Assembly: GCF_030272615.1 (NCBI RefSeq)
Contig: NC_081413.1
Location: 603,880,709 to 603,944,708 of the forward strand
Direction: 5' to 3'
From: Cryptomeria japonica
Lineage: Eukaryota > Streptophyta > Pinopsida > Cupressales > Cupressaceae
DNA: 64,000 nucleotides
Position numbers and translations under genes: made by a program. This document shows positions 46,401 through 59,984 of the stretch, one piece after another; position 1 is the stretch's first letter; each line of letters begins with the position of its first letter. The notes below the pieces were generated by a model. The model did no database searches. It saw only the letters and a program-made list of their open reading frames with translations, and was not told the origin of the DNA.

Positions 46401-46849
46401 AATACAAATAGAGATAGTTATTTAGAAAAAAATATCCAATATCATTTATAAACGATACAAAGTTTCTCAAGTATTAATAATTTTTGCCTACTTGCTAATT
46501 ACAATGTACAACCCAATCAACAACTTAATTAGGTAATAAAAGTGAAATATTTTATTGATCATAGAGATTCAATAATATATAAATAAAGGGTGAGAAATTT
46601 AAATAGATTATGGAAAATAACAATCAAATTAGAATATTTACCTATTATCGGAAAACATTTAGCTTTGACCAATCTGAATGATCTTTTCTTCCATATGGGC
46701 TCTTGCACATGACCTCTCCCCTTCAAGATTTAAACTTGATACTCCCACCCATTACCAATTGCAATGGCTCCCCTATTCATGATGACTCCCCTTCCTACAA
46801 CATTTCTTTTGACATTTCAAATTCGCCTCCATAGCTACACACCCACCCA

Positions 46850-48215
46850 ATTGTCTTGAAAGTTAGTGCTTCAGTAACTCTCTACTTCAAAAATAATGTG
46901 TCGATCAATTTAGAAACCCCCATTTGGTCCTTCAGCTCCTCCAACAAAATTCCTTTTGTGCAACTCCTTTGTTCCAGAAGTGACTCTAGGAAAGGAGGTT
47001 CTCGAATATATTTCCTACTAAAAAACAATTGTGCTAATTGGAAGAATCAACTAGCTAATATGGTTGTTGCTCCATTCACTTCACTCCTAGATTTTAGCTC
47101 ATTGAAACCTTCTATTTTTCAGTAAGTTAGAAATTTATCCTTGCGCCCCTGGTATTTTTGTCATCTTCTTCGATAATACAAATAATAGAGATGGTGTCCT
47201 CTCCATGGAACCCTAAAAATAGGACTATAATTATTTCCTTGGACTCTATTGTTTAATCCCCTACTGGACTCTGTTGATGTCTCGCCTACTTGGGTATGAC
47301 TCCCTTACCTCCCATTGCATTTTTGGTGCATTGCTTCTTATGAATCCATTGGTAACAAACTAGGTAGCTTTATCAATGTTGAGCCTAATACGCGTCTCTT
47401 CTCTCACACTTCCTTTGCATGGATCATAGTGGATCTTTACCTTTCTAAATCCCTTCTTATTGAGATCCCATGTTTTTTTGGAGAGCTCTAATGGAGGCAG
47501 TGCTTAGACTACGAAGGGATCCCATTTAGATGTCACCATTTCTTTTCCATGAGGCAATTGGCCTCTTCCTATCCTCATAAGTATGGTGTCTATCCTCAGT
47601 AGAAGGATGCAAATAGGCATCATCTCACTATCTTTTGTGTGCTTTCAAACTCAAAATCTTCTTCAAAAATGGAACCTTCCTCTTCGACTAGAACCACTTT
47701 GGTTTGTGTTATTCCTGGCACAACAACTCTTATAATGTCCCTTGCTCCTCTAGCTACTAAGGGTCATTCTTTGGCTATCCATGATGTTGATGTCCTCCAG
47801 CAACCTTTTGGGGTTCCTTTGAGTACAAGACAAATCCCTTCTTTGGTCTCGAATTCTCTTTCCCCTAACTTCCAGTTTCCCATTCTAGGTTCAATGACTC
47901 CTCTCCCTGACTCTACAATACCTTTTATTAGCTTGGACAATAATTTACCTTTTTCTTCTTTTGTCAAATATTATTCATGGAATTTTGTTCATAGAAAGAG
48001 AAAAACCCACTCTTTTTTCATAAAATTCTTAATATGGTCCTGGAGGCCCATGTCTTGGTCCCATTTAAGATTTCTAGAGCTTTTTCATAATCCGGCTATG
48101 TTATTTTGTTGTCTAGGTTACGTTGTGGTAACCCTACTATTTTATATTGGTTTTTGTTGTGGTCTAGTCTATATAGGGTTGGGGGCCTTCACCACTTACT
48201 TTAATAAAAACAATT
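46850..48215 (+). pseudogene. LINE ORF1 remnant with 3' tail
   Basis: ORF1 of plant LINEs is an RNA-binding protein. Here GIFVIFFDNTNNRDGVLSME (about 47150) is the substrate-binding fold known as DUF4283. It is followed by LHFWCIASYESIGNKLGSFI and VEPNTRLFSHTSFAWIIVDL (about 47320-47440). CLDYEGIPFRCHHFFSMRQL (about 47500) is a decayed zinc knuckle region. A Ser/Thr-rich part follows to about 47970. The end reads GGGTTGGGGGCCTTCACCAC then TTTAATAAAAA (about 48180-48210), a LINE-type tail. Stops and shifts are frequent. No ORF2 lies between, so it is a short derivative. Confidence 0.72.
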
Positions 48216-51200
48216 AAATTAGAATTAATAACAAAAAATAAAAAAATCCACTTGGACACCCCCACATTGCAGGATGGATTGAACTAAATTTCATTAGATT
48301 CTTGAAAGGAAATACAAGAGAGGATGCATCTAGAGGTGTTATAAAATATGAAAAAGGAAATTTGATGGAGGATTATGATAGGAGTCTTTGAAAAAATTCT
48401 AATAATGAAGTTGAATCAACTGCACTTTTCTAGGGAATAACAAGACTAAGAGTTGAGGGATACACAAAAAAGAAAATAGAAGGAGATTGAAAACTCATTA
48501 TTCAAATTATGAAAGGGAAACTTGGTTGCTAATTCTATGTCCAATTTGGTCTTAAACTAAAAGGACTATACTCATTGGTTATATGAGAATATTCCCTAAA
48601 AAATTAAAGAAAGGTAGAAGCACCAAACTGTGTCATGTTTCAGGCGAACTTATCAAGACAAATGAATTTAAGTAGATAATTTTAATCAAACATATGGTCT
48701 ATATAGATTCATTATTGCTAAGTTATATATGGGTCACAACTTTTTCAATTGGAAATGTCTACTAAATGTATATTTTATACTACTTTGGGTCTAATTATCA
48801 AAACAATAAAAATATTATAAAAACTCGATGTTTCAACAACTCCTACTCTTATAAATAAATTTTTTTTAGATGTAAAAATACCCTTTTATAGATCTATTAG
48901 TTAATTTTCCAAAATATATATCTTTTAATATTTTAATTACATTTTTATATTTAATATTTTATTTTTATTGAAAGTAGGTAATCAACACTAAAATATAAGG
49001 TTTATTATCTTGTCAAGGAAAAATTATTAAATTTATTTAAAAATTTTGAAAAAATATGATGTAGTAGAGAAAAGAATCTATTTCAAGATGATATTATTCT
49101 TTTCTAATTTGGATAAATAATTAAGAAAAATGTGGCGGTAATTAGAAAGACTCATATTTCAGCACACACAACTTTTCAAATTTATTGAAAAATATATATT
49201 TATAAAAAATAGTAAGGAATATATCCATTCTCTAAAGTTTCAAGTTATCAACATACACAAAAAAATTGAAGGAAAAAAGGTAAAATTTACTAAATAAAGT
49301 GTGGTGGCTTGTGTAACTTCAATTTCAACATTTTATTACCAACTAAATTAGAGTGTTTACTTTATAAAAAACTACATTCTAATATTTTTTAAATTTTTTG
49401 TTAAAATTACAAACATAAAATAGATAAAAGAATATTAATTTTATTAATTTACATCATTTCAAAATTCAAAACATATATTTCATTTTCTATTGATTTAATT
49501 TAAAAAGTTTAATCAACATTGACCATTTCCTTTATAAAAGTGTAGCATTGACAACTTGGCCTGAAGGTTAAGGCCAAAACTAATTTAGTACAAAACTAAT
49601 TTTTAAAGGAAGGTATATCTGGTTAGTGGAGAACTACAATGTGGCATTGTTTCATAGAGGAGAAAAGCTAAAAAGGAGAAGATAGGAGTGACTTGTTGTT
49701 ATCTTGTCATTCATCCCTCATAACAAGAGTGAGTCGCCTTGCAAAATTTTTAGTTGAGTCCTTGTCTTGTTTAAAATTCATTGGTTCAGTCCCTAATCCA
49801 TTTGTAAATTGTTTCTAGATCCTCAACGTTAATTTTTAATGGTCTATTGAACCTCATGAACACCTTGAACCATTTTGAACACAGTTCATAGTGTTCATTT
49901 AGGTTTTCTAGGTTCTAATTGGTGTCTAAGAGATTTTCAGACTAACACTCACCCAAGTTTTTTGCATCAGTTCTACTTCACGGTCACAGGTAATGTTTCA
50001 TATCCTCTTTCTTTGGGCTATGAACCATTTGAACTTAGTTCAAACAGTTCAGGGATGTTCAAAATTTTCAATGAAGTTCAAAGGTTCAATGCACAACCAA
50101 AATGGAGAGGCAAAGCAATCAGTGGACAAATTTGGTCAACCAACAAAAGTTTGGAAGAGGAATATTGATTCACCATTTACTTGGGCAACAATTGATTATT
50201 TTTCCTAGAGGATTGTGAAAGAGTTAGCACAAAGAATGTTTATAAATTTCAATGCAGCCTGTAAATACCAATTTTCTGAGATATCAAAATCAGTCTCTGT
50301 GCAGGGGGTATATCTCTCACTTAAATCATTGGATCAAGCTGGATTTTGGATATGTTTTATGAAACCTACTTTTATAAGTTCTCATTGAAGGAATTGTCGA
50401 AATTCAATCTGGTCTATAAGATACACTTAACAAAATACAAGTCTAGAACAAAGAACATTTTCTAATTTTTGTGATAGAAAAACCGTCATGTCTCGGGGGG
50501 GAATATCTTTTCATTCCACCATTGGATTTTTTCCATTTTTTGATATGTTGTGCATAGACAAGTTTCTCACGTTTCCACTAGAGAAATTAACTAAATTATG
50601 TCTCCTTCAAAAGATATGGTTGCCTGAGTGCAGGTTTGTCCAAAGGGACCAACAATGACCGAGTTTCTTTTTCAAATATTAACAAGGCATGACTTATATT
50701 TGTAATGATGGAGCCCATAGTTAATTCATAAAGCTTATGTATTTTAAGTTATAATGTTATCAAATTAAAAAATTATGATTAAAGATTACATTGAAGCCAT
50801 GAAAGTGTTGAAAGAATGAAGACAATTATTTATATCCAGCTATCAACATATGATATGCCAGGATTCAGTTTTTGAAATTGAAAGTGTCTCACCGAGAGGA
50901 AAAGAAGGATAAATATGCAAATAAAGAGATAGAGAGGGGGTTAGAACAGTTAGATATAGACTTATATTTTAGAAAATTTTGTTTTGTCTGAAAGAAGTGA
51001 TCAGTTTTTCCAGAATCTAAAATTGGAAAGAACTTATGCGTGTATCTTATGTCTTTGTTGGATGGAATATACAAATAAAGATCATATGCATTTTGAGGTG
51101 GAAAATCTTTGAGTTTGAATCCATGAAGTAGTGTTTCTTTGCAAATACTAATCTAATCAAAATGTCTATGAATATCTTTTTGATGGTGAATATTGTTATT

Positions 51201-53200
51201 AATCTGGGGCTTCTTTCTATTTTGTTTGAAAGGGTATATGTTTGAAGAGGAACTTTATTGTTCTTGTTTATTTTATGAAGTGTTGAGTCAAAGTTATTGA
51301 ACATTGTTTCAATTATTTTTGATTCTCATGGTGAAACATCTTGAAGATTGTAAACTATTAGCCTCTCATCTAAGAATGGAGTAGGAAGCCTTACTTGCTT
51401 TTGGGTTAAAAGCATATCAGTTTATTTAGTTAGATTATTCCTTGAATAACTAATGGGGGGAGTTGTACCTATCTAAAATTCAGAGGGAAGTGATGTATGT
51501 CACACTTACCCAACTGTTTAGTTGAAGTTTTTTCTTTCAAAGAGGGTAACGGAGTTGTGAATCAATCTAATTAAAAGAAAGACAAAATCTGTTCACTAAC
51601 ACTTGCAAAACAAGGCCACATAAAGAGATGGTGAGAGCAAGTAAAAGTAAGAAGTACTCAGGGATGAAAAGGAGAGAACAAATTATTTTGAAAAATAAAG
51701 CCAAATTGACTTTAAGGTAAAATCCTAATTGGCCTAATAATATGCTCATTTTTCAAAAGAGAAATTATTGGGTCAGTAATGACTTGCTATGTGGCATGAA
51801 GGTGGGAATATGCAAAGAAAACAAGAAGATAATTATTAAGGTTTGCAATATAAGACCATGTGGTGAGTTGGCATAAGAGGTTAAAGGCAAAAGAAATAAT
51901 TTTTTAATACCAACAAGAAAGAATGTACAAGGATGACAAATAAAGTTGATAGTAACTATTTAGCACTCATCGCTCCATTTTCATTTCTTGATTCATTTGA
52001 CAAGAAGATTTACTCTAATATCTCATGTGAGACATGTCACTATAGTTTCTAATTATGATATGGGTCATTATTCCAAGCTACTAGATATTTCTGTTTTTAA
52101 ATATTTCATTGAGTTGTCTACTCACAACATTGGAAACATCTATAATGTGACTATTACGTATGAGAAACATAATATGGCATCTTCTATCCTTGAGCTTAAA
52201 ATCCCACAAATTTTTCTATTGGAGTTTTCTCTATGCTTCAATAGAGGATTAGAAAAGAAAAATTCTCATAAGAGATAGAATGAGCAGCCTCAAAAAAGGA
52301 ATGAAGCCCAACTCTTGCAATACTCTTCAAAAAATTGAAAAATTATGTGATAAGTTTGATAAAGCTAGGCTCATTCCATTCTTTCTCTCAATTAATGTCT
52401 ACAAAGAACAACTATCTACATATTTTAAAATTATTGGAAGTAGAGTTGGGATAATATAGGAATTTTGAAGTTTGAGGTAACTATGGAGGTGATTGGGCAT
52501 TTGATTATCCTAAGTTGCAATGGGAAGAAGGTTTCTAAAAATCTGCATGATGATTACACGAATTTTTTGAAATCTTCTTTGAAGGAAAGGATACAATTAA
52601 ATGACACAAAAATGGCTACAACAAAAGAAAACTTCCTACTCCTCGGGGTTTGGTAAGTTTCTTTATTATGAAATAATTACTTTAGAAGTGATATTTGTAA
52701 GTATTCATAAGTATGATTTCTCTCTACTTAACCTCATTTGTCATGGTCAAGAACTAAACTTTGTTTACTATTTTCTCACATCTATATATAACTATGTTAA
52801 AGATGGAGCTATCTCGCTTCTTCACCAAAGACTGATATTGGCTATCTATAAATTCTAGCTATTAAAAATACCACAACCTACCTCTATTAGCACTATATTG
52901 ACCAAAATTGACCTAATTGATAGTAAACCCCATAACTCTTTCAAAAAATTGTCTAGCAAATGGAAGAGATTTTTTTAAAACCTATTGGTAAGGAGACTCA
53001 TAAAACTAACCATTTTGTCCTTCTATATTGAACTTCTAAAATCTATTCCGTATAAGAGAAAAAACCAAATTCCCTTTATCCCTACCCCTCCCAAAAAAAA
53101 AAAATTGACACCAAAAACATTGATTTTATTTTGACATAACCGAGGAGGACGAAGAACAACTTAAAGAGCACAAACAGGAGGGAAGGAATCAATTTTAAAA
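47371..53200. repeat. Tandem segment copy 1 (about 3.9 kb without the nested LTR)
   Basis: The segment from TATCAATGTTGAGCC (47371) runs through the LINE tail and a long AT-rich part to 53200. It matches 53201-57120 base for base apart from substitutions and small gaps, once the 1.9-kb LTR at 49697-51601 is taken out. Inside, 51988-52278 is open for 96 codons and reads without a gap in copy 2 (with one stop), but no family is recognised. Confidence 0.85.
49697..51601. mobile_element. Candidate solo LTR, 1.9 kb, nested in tandem copy 1
   Basis: The block starts TGTTATCTTGTCATTC and ends TTCACTAACA, giving TGTTA...TAACA ends. Flanks are CTTGT (49692-49696) and CTTGC (51602-51606). Tandem copy 2 has the uninterrupted site (GACTTGCAAAACAAG near 55530), which sets the borders. 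No coding region is recognised inside. The length suits a long LTR of a gypsy-type element, but the class is not proven. Confidence 0.7.
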
Positions 53201-54045
53201 TATCAAGGTTGAGCCTAATACTTGTCTCTTCTCTCACACTTCCTTTGCATGGATCATAGTGGATCTTGATCTCTCTAAACCTCTTCCTATTGAAATCCCA
53301 TATTTTGTTGGAGATCTCTAATGGAGGTAGTGCTTAGACTACGAAGGTATCCCATTTAGATGTGACTATTTCTTTTCCATGAGGTAATTGGCCACTTCCT
53401 ATCCTCACGAGTATGGTGTCCATCTTTCTCCTACTTGGTAGAAGGATGCAAATAGGCATCATCTCACTATCTTTCTTGTGGTTTCATAATCAAAACCTTC
53501 TAGATCCTTCCTCTTCGACTACCACCACTTTGGTTTGGATTGTTTTAGGCGGAACAACTCTATAATGTCCCTTGCTCCTCTGGTTACTAAGGGTCATTCT
53601 TTGGCTATTAATGATGTTGATGTCCTATGGGACCCTTCCGAGGTTACTTTGAGTACAAGACAAAGTCCTTCTTTGGTCTCGAATTCTCTTTCCCTTAATT
53701 GCCAGGTTCCCATTCTATGCTCAATGACTCCCCTCTCTTACTCTACAACACCTTTGCTTGGCTTGGACAATAATTTACCTTTTTCTCCTTTTGTCAAATA
53801 TTATTCATAGAATTTTGTTCACAGAAAGAGAAAAAGCCAGTCTTTTTGCGTAAAATTATCAGTATGGTCCTATAGGCCCATGTTTTGGTCCCATGTTAGA
53901 TTTCTCAGGGATTTTCGTAATTTAGCTATATTATTTTATTGTCAAGGTTACTATGTGGAAACCCTACTATTTTTTATTGGTTTTAATTGTGTGTTGTCTA
54001 GTCTATATAGGGTTGGGGCCCTTCGCCACTTTAATAAAAAGCAAT
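53201..54045 (+). pseudogene. LINE ORF1 remnant, second copy
   Basis: This is the 3' two thirds of the ORF1 seen at 46850-48215, with the same Ser/Thr-rich part and tail GGGTTGGGGCCCTTCGCCAC then TTTAATAAAAAG. It was copied with the surrounding tandem unit, as the flanks are shared too, and did not jump on its own. Confidence 0.75.
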
Positions 54046-57000
54046 TAAATTAGAATTAATAACAAAAAACAAAAAATTCCACTTGGACACCCCCACATTG
54101 TAGGATGGTTTGAACTAAATTTCATTAGATTCTTGAAAGGAAATACATGAGAGTATGCATTTGGAGGTGTTATAAGATATGAAAAAGGAAATTTGATGGA
54201 TGGTTATGCTAAGAGTCTTTGAAAAAAATCTAATAATGAAGCTGAATCAACTGCACTTTTCTAGGGAATAAGAAGACTAAGAGTTGAGGGATACACAAAA
54301 ATTAAAATAGGAGATTGAAAACTCATTATTCAAATTTTGAAAGGGAAACTTGGTTGCTAATTCTATACCCAATTTGGTCTTAAAATACAAGGACGGGACT
54401 CATTGCTTATATGAAAATATTTCCTCAAAAATTAAAGAAAGGTAGAACTACAAAACTGTGTCACGTTTTAGTCCAACTTATCAACATAAGTGAATTTAAG
54501 TAAATTCTAACTAAAAGATAATTTTAGTCAAACATATGGTCTATATAGATTCATTATAGCTAAGTTATATATGGGTCACAACTTTTTCAATTGGAAATGT
54601 CTACTAAATGTATATTTTATACCACTTTTTGTATAATTACCTAAAAAAATTTTTTTTTATAAAAACTTGATGTTTCAACAACTCCTACTCTTATAAATTT
54701 ATTTATTTTTGATGTAAAAGTACCTTTTTATACATCTTTAAGTGAATTTTCCAAAATATATATCTTTTAATATTTTAATTACTTTTAATATTTAATATTT
54801 TATTTTTATTGAAAGTAGGTCATCAACACTAAAATAAAAGGTTAATTATTTTGTCAAGTAAAAATACTAAAATTTATTTAAAATGTTTGAAAAAAATATG
54901 ATGTAGTAGAGAAAAGAATCTATGTCAAGATGATATAATTATTTTCTAATTTGGTTAAATAATTAAGAAAAAAAGTGGTGGCAATTGGAAAGAGTAATAT
55001 TTCAGCACAGACAACTTTTTGAATTTATTAAAAAATATATCTTTATAAAAAAAAGTAAAGAATATATCCATTGTCTAAAGTTTCAGGTTATCAACATACA
55101 CAAAAAAATGGAAGAAAGAAAGGTTAAACTTACTAAAAAAAGTGTGGTGGCTTGTGTAACTTCAATTTTAGCATTTTATCAAGAACTAAATTATAGCTTT
55201 TACTTTATTAAAAACTACATACAAATATTATTTTTAATTTTTGTTAAAATTACAAACATAAAATAGATAAAAGAATATAAATTATATTAATTTACATCAT
55301 TTCAAAATTCAAAACATATAATTCACTTTCTATTGAATTAATTTAAAAAGTTGAATCAACATTGACCATTTCCTTTATAAAAGCATAGCATTGACAACTT
55401 GGCCCTAAGGTTAAGGCCAAAAATGATTTCGTACAAAACTAATTTTTAAAGGAAGGTATATCGGGTTAGTAGAGAAATACAATGTGACATTGTTTCATAG
55501 AGGAGAAAAGCTAAAAAGGAGAAGATAGGAATGACTTGCAAAACAAGACCACATAGAGAGATGGTGAAAGCAAGTAAAAGTAAGAAGTACTTGGGGATGA
55601 AAAAGCGACAATAAATTATTTTGATAAATAAAGCCAAATTGAATTTAAGGTCAAATCCTAATTGGCCTACTCATAGGCTCATTTTTCAAAAGAGGAATTA
55701 TTGGGTTTGTGATGAATTGCTATGTGGCATGAAGGTGTGAATGTGCAATATAAGACCATGTAGTGAGATGGTGTAAGTGGGTATGGGCAAAAGAAAGAAG
55801 TTTTAATACCAAAAAGAAAGAATGTACAAGGATGACAAATAAAGTTGATAGTAACTACTAACTATTTAGCACTCATCCCTCAAAAATATTCATTTCTTGA
55901 TTGATTTGACAAGAAGATTTGCTCTAATATCCCATGTGAGACATGTAACTATAGTTTCTAATTATGATATGGATCATTATTCCAAGCTGCCATATATATA
56001 TATTTTTAAATGTTTCTTTGATTTGTCTACTCACCACATTAGAAAAATCTAGAATTTGACCCTTACATATGAGAAACATTATATGGCATGTGATAAAGGT
56101 GAGCTCAAGCTCCAACAAATTTTTCTAGTGGAGTTTATTCTATGCTTCAATAGAGGCTTAGCAATGAAAATATTCTCATAAGAGGTAGAATGAGAAGCCC
56201 CCAAAAAGGAATGCAGCCAACTCTTGCCATACTCTTCAAAAAAATGAAGAATTATGTGATAAGTTTGGTAAAGCTAGGCTCATTTCTTTCTTTCTCTAAA
56301 TTAATGTCTACAAAGAAGAACTCTCTGCATGTTATAAAATTTCTAGAAGTAGAGTTGGGATATTATTGGAATTTTGAAGTTTGAGGTAACTATGGAGGTG
56401 ATTGGGAATTTGATTATCCTAAGTTGCAATGGATGAAGGTTTCCAAAAGTATGCATGATTATTACAAGAATTTTTTGAAATATTCTTTGAAGGAAAGGAT
56501 ATGATTAAATGACACAAAAATGGCTACAACAAAAAAAAACTTCCTACTCCTTGGGGTTTGGTATGTTTCTCTATTATGAAATGATTACTTTAGAAGGGAC
56601 ATTTTCAACTATTCATAAGTATGATTTCTTTCCACTAAACCTCATTTGTCATGGTGAAGAGCTAAAATTTGTTTACTATTTTATCACATCTATATATAAC
56701 TATGTTGAAGATGGATCTATTTCACCTCTCCACCAAATACTGACAATTGTTAGCTATAAATTCTAGTTATTAACAATACCAAAACCTACCTCTATTAGCA
56801 CTATCTTGACAAAAAGTGACCTAATTGATAGTAAACCCCATAACTCTTTTAAAAAATAGTCTAACAAATGGAAGATAATTTTTTAAAAACCTATTGGTAA
56901 GGAGACACTAAAAATTATCCATTTTGTCCTTCTATGCTGAACTTCTAAAAGCTATTCCATAGAAGATAAAAACCCAAATGGCCTTTATCCCCACCCCTTC

Positions 57001-57120
57001 AAAAAAAAAAAAAATTGACACCAAAAACCTTCATGCAATTTTTTTTTTCACATAAGCGAGGAGGAGGAAGAACAAACTAAAGAGCACAAAGAGGTGGGCA
57101 AGAATAAATTTTAAAATATT
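53201..57120. repeat. Tandem segment copy 2 (about 3.9 kb, uninterrupted)
   Basis: It begins TATCAAGGTTGAGCC inside the LINE ORF1 and ends AAGAATAAATTTTAAAATATT, the same end as copy 1 at 53160-53203. It lacks both later insertions, so it shows the original arrangement. Apart from the LINE part it is AT-rich with no recognised gene. Confidence 0.85.
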
Positions 57121-57367
57121 GATAATTTCAACATAAGTAAATTTAAGTAAATTCTAACTAAAAGATAATTTTAGTCAAATATATGGTCTATATAGATTCA
57201 TTATAGCTAAGTTATATATGGGTCACAAATTTTTCAATTGGAAATGTCTACTAAATGTATATTTTATACCACTTTGTGTATAATTACCCCCAATTTTTTT
57301 TTGTATAAAAACTTGATGTTTCAACAACTCCTACTCTTATAAATAATTTTTTTTTTAGATGTAAAAA

Positions 57368-58906
57368 TATAACTCAATGATGAACAAATAGTACCAAACC
57401 GGTACTGAGAGGGGGGGTGAATTAGTACTGAAAAAACATAGTCCTAAACTGGTTTGACAACAAACACTTCAAATGACTAGTAAATAGTGATATCGGTTTG
57501 AAATAGAGTGCAACTGGTAAAGCCAAGAGTGACTGAGAAAAGCATTTACTGGTTAATCACTTATCTTTCCACTCAACTCAAAACTACACTACCATTTCAC
57601 CCTTATGCATGAATAGATAATCTATCATCGAAACAAAATAATCAGCTAGTTCAACATGTTTTATTGAAAGGCATAAAACACAGAACCATCACATGCTTGT
57701 CAGACAATAACAAAGTATCACTAGATAGGAGCATCACACATGGCACACATATTTTCACATGGAAACCCAACTGGAAAAAACCACAGTGGGGATTAATACC
57801 CACAAGCTTGTTTTTGAACTCTTTGGAAGTCCACTTTGTTAGGAGCTTTGTTTGGTTAGAGACATTATAATAAGTTCTGCTAGGAACCGATCCTGTTAGG
57901 GATCACCTGGTTAAGGGATGGCTAGAATACCCAGTTAAGGGTTAAACCTTGTTAGAGGATTTTGAGAACTCAATAGATAAAGGATTTCACTAACTCAGTA
58001 GCTTCGAGTTACCCTATTAAAGGATTTGCAGCAAGTCGGTTAAGGCTACCCTGTTAAGGGATTTCACAACTGTTGAAGTGGTTAAAGATCAAAAGGTATA
58101 ACAATGATCTGATGATAGCACTCAATGCCAATGTAGATCCACTTAAGCTCCTCTTCACCTTCTGCACTTACACTCTGTAGGTATCACTTCTCTCCTCTAG
58201 TCTAGCAAGAAACGTGTATGCTTTCTCTTGGATACACACACACAACTTCTGCCAACAACTTTTAGAAAGAAACACAACATTGACCTTATAGGAAATAGAT
58301 AGGTCAGAAGCATAAACCCAAAACCCTAAACCTGTTAGGTTAAGCAATTCAAACGGTTCAATCCTGACCGTTGACCATACTGCATTAAATGCAACATATC
58401 TTGAATAAATCTCAAGACATTCTCCATCGTTCATTATCCATCGATTTCATGGCGGCTAATAATCCATCACGTGTTTTCACCATTTGAAAACTTCGCACAT
58501 TCCTGAGGTGGATAGGGATAGTCTCCTTCATGTAAGATCCTTCACGTGCACAAGGTTGACGTGGCAACATGATCTATTCTTTGTTATACTGCTAACTCAT
58601 CACACAAAGATCACCGACTGAGTCACACAGGCTTGAGGTACTCGAACCGAAAATCTTGAAGTGGAAACTACCTACCAACTGGTAGTCATACAATGCTTCC
58701 ATGTGTCGGTTCCCATAACTACATGCCAGTTCACCTTGACATCCCGGTTCACCTTAAACAAATATACCGCTCCACTTATATACCGCTTCACTTTGGCATA
58801 TATACCAATTCTCACATATGCTAGTTCTCTCTTCATATCACATATTGACATCAATGAAAACATACAATATCATTATGTCCTTATACCGGTTCACATAATG
58901 CCAACA
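57368..58906 (-). repeat. Copia (57-63 kb) 3' LTR, about 1.54 kb
   Basis: The right border is CATAATGCCAACA, followed by ATCTCCCCCTTTGGC (polypurine tract on the minus strand). The left border is set by the target repeat. The outer bases there read TATAACTC, not TG, so this end is altered or the border is off by some bases. Imperfect repeats of a GTTAAGGGATT-like word fill 57890-58070. Confidence 0.75.
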
Positions 58907-59162
58907 ATCTCCCCCTTTGGCATTGATGGCAATATACAAAGATATCTCTCCGCTAACTCATCTTCTCCCCCAATTTCTACAGATATCTTCTCCGCTTCAC
59001 TTCTTCTCCCCCTTTGACAATAATGCCAAAGTGGAGGCACAAGCATCTCTGTTCCATTATGCTGCTCCCCTTGAGGAGTAGCATCCTTCAACACATCAAT
59101 CAACAAAAAATTTGACTATGCAATACCTGACTGATGTGGAACAAATACTTTTAATTTACCTC

Positions 59163-59984
59163 CTAAAGGGGCAGTACCCCCAATTCACCTCTTAAATACA
59201 CAAATGTAGTCTTTGGGAGAGGCTTGGTAAATATGTCTGCTAACTTCTCCTTACTGGAAACATGTTCCAGTGCAATCTCTTTATTCTGAACCTTTTCCCT
59301 AAAGAAATGATACTTAAGCTCAAAATGCTTGGTTCTAGAATGTAAAACTGGATTTTTTGAAATATTGATAGCACTTGTGTTATCACAGAATATACTTATT
59401 GGTTTAGATACAGGGATTTTGAAGCCATCCAATACATGCTTCATCTAGATTGTCTGAGTGTTGTTCATGAAAGCTGCAACATACTCCGCTTCTGCTGTAG
59501 ACTGAGAGATACAACTCTGCTTCTTACTCATCCATGAGACTAGTCTACCACTGAGAAAGAATGCACCACCGGTTGTGCTTTTTCGGTCATCCACATTATC
59601 TGCCCAATCAACATCTGTGAATACTTTCAGGTTGAAATCATTGTTGTATGGGTACCATAATCCATAGTCAACTGTTCCCTTCAGATACCTAAGAATCCTC
59701 TTGACTGCAACCAAGTGGGATTCTCTTGGGCTTTTCTGGAACCTTGCAGTAATGCCAACTGCATGTGCAATATCCGGTCTGCTATGCACTACATAATGCT
59801 GCTTACCAATCATTGATAAGTATTCCTTCTCATCAACCAATGTGGAATCATCCTCTTTTGATAATTTGCAACCAGTCACCATCGGTGTACCAACTGGTTT
59901 GCTATCTTTCATACCAAAGGTCTTCAACACCTCTTTGACATATTTGGACTGAGTGATAAAGATTCCATCTTTCATCTGTTGGAT
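59163..59984 (-). pseudogene. Copia (57-63 kb) RT C-terminus and RNase H
   Basis: After the stop at 59982-59984 the frame reads DGIFITQSKYVKEVLKTFGM, then HSRPDIAHAVGI and VAVKRILRYLKGTVDYGLWY. RNase H has FTDVDWADNVDDRKST (Asp), SQSTAEAEYVAAF (Glu), a TAG at 59445, then ISIFCDNTSAINISKN (Asp) and TKHFELKYHFFREKV. The frame ends at 59163. The catalytic residues are present; the stop inside makes it non-functional as it stands. Confidence 0.9.

Noticed and set aside
47639-48217. Open frame of 192 codons that could be taken for a host gene
   Set aside because: It is the C-terminal part of a LINE ORF1 running into the LINE tail; upstream frames carry the ORF1 motifs and the same text recurs at 53.5 kb.
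54985-55266. Lys-rich open frame of 93 codons in tandem copy 2
   Set aside because: The start codon and frame are not kept in copy 1 (near 49150) or copy 3 (near 63325).
57890-58070. Regularly spaced GTTAAGGGATT-like words as a CRISPR-like or satellite array
   Set aside because: The words are degenerate, unevenly spaced, inside a plant retroelement LTR, and no spacer structure exists.
58168-59106. Open frames inside and next to the copia LTR at 57-59 kb
   Set aside because: They lie in LTR and 3' untranslated sequence and show no family motif.
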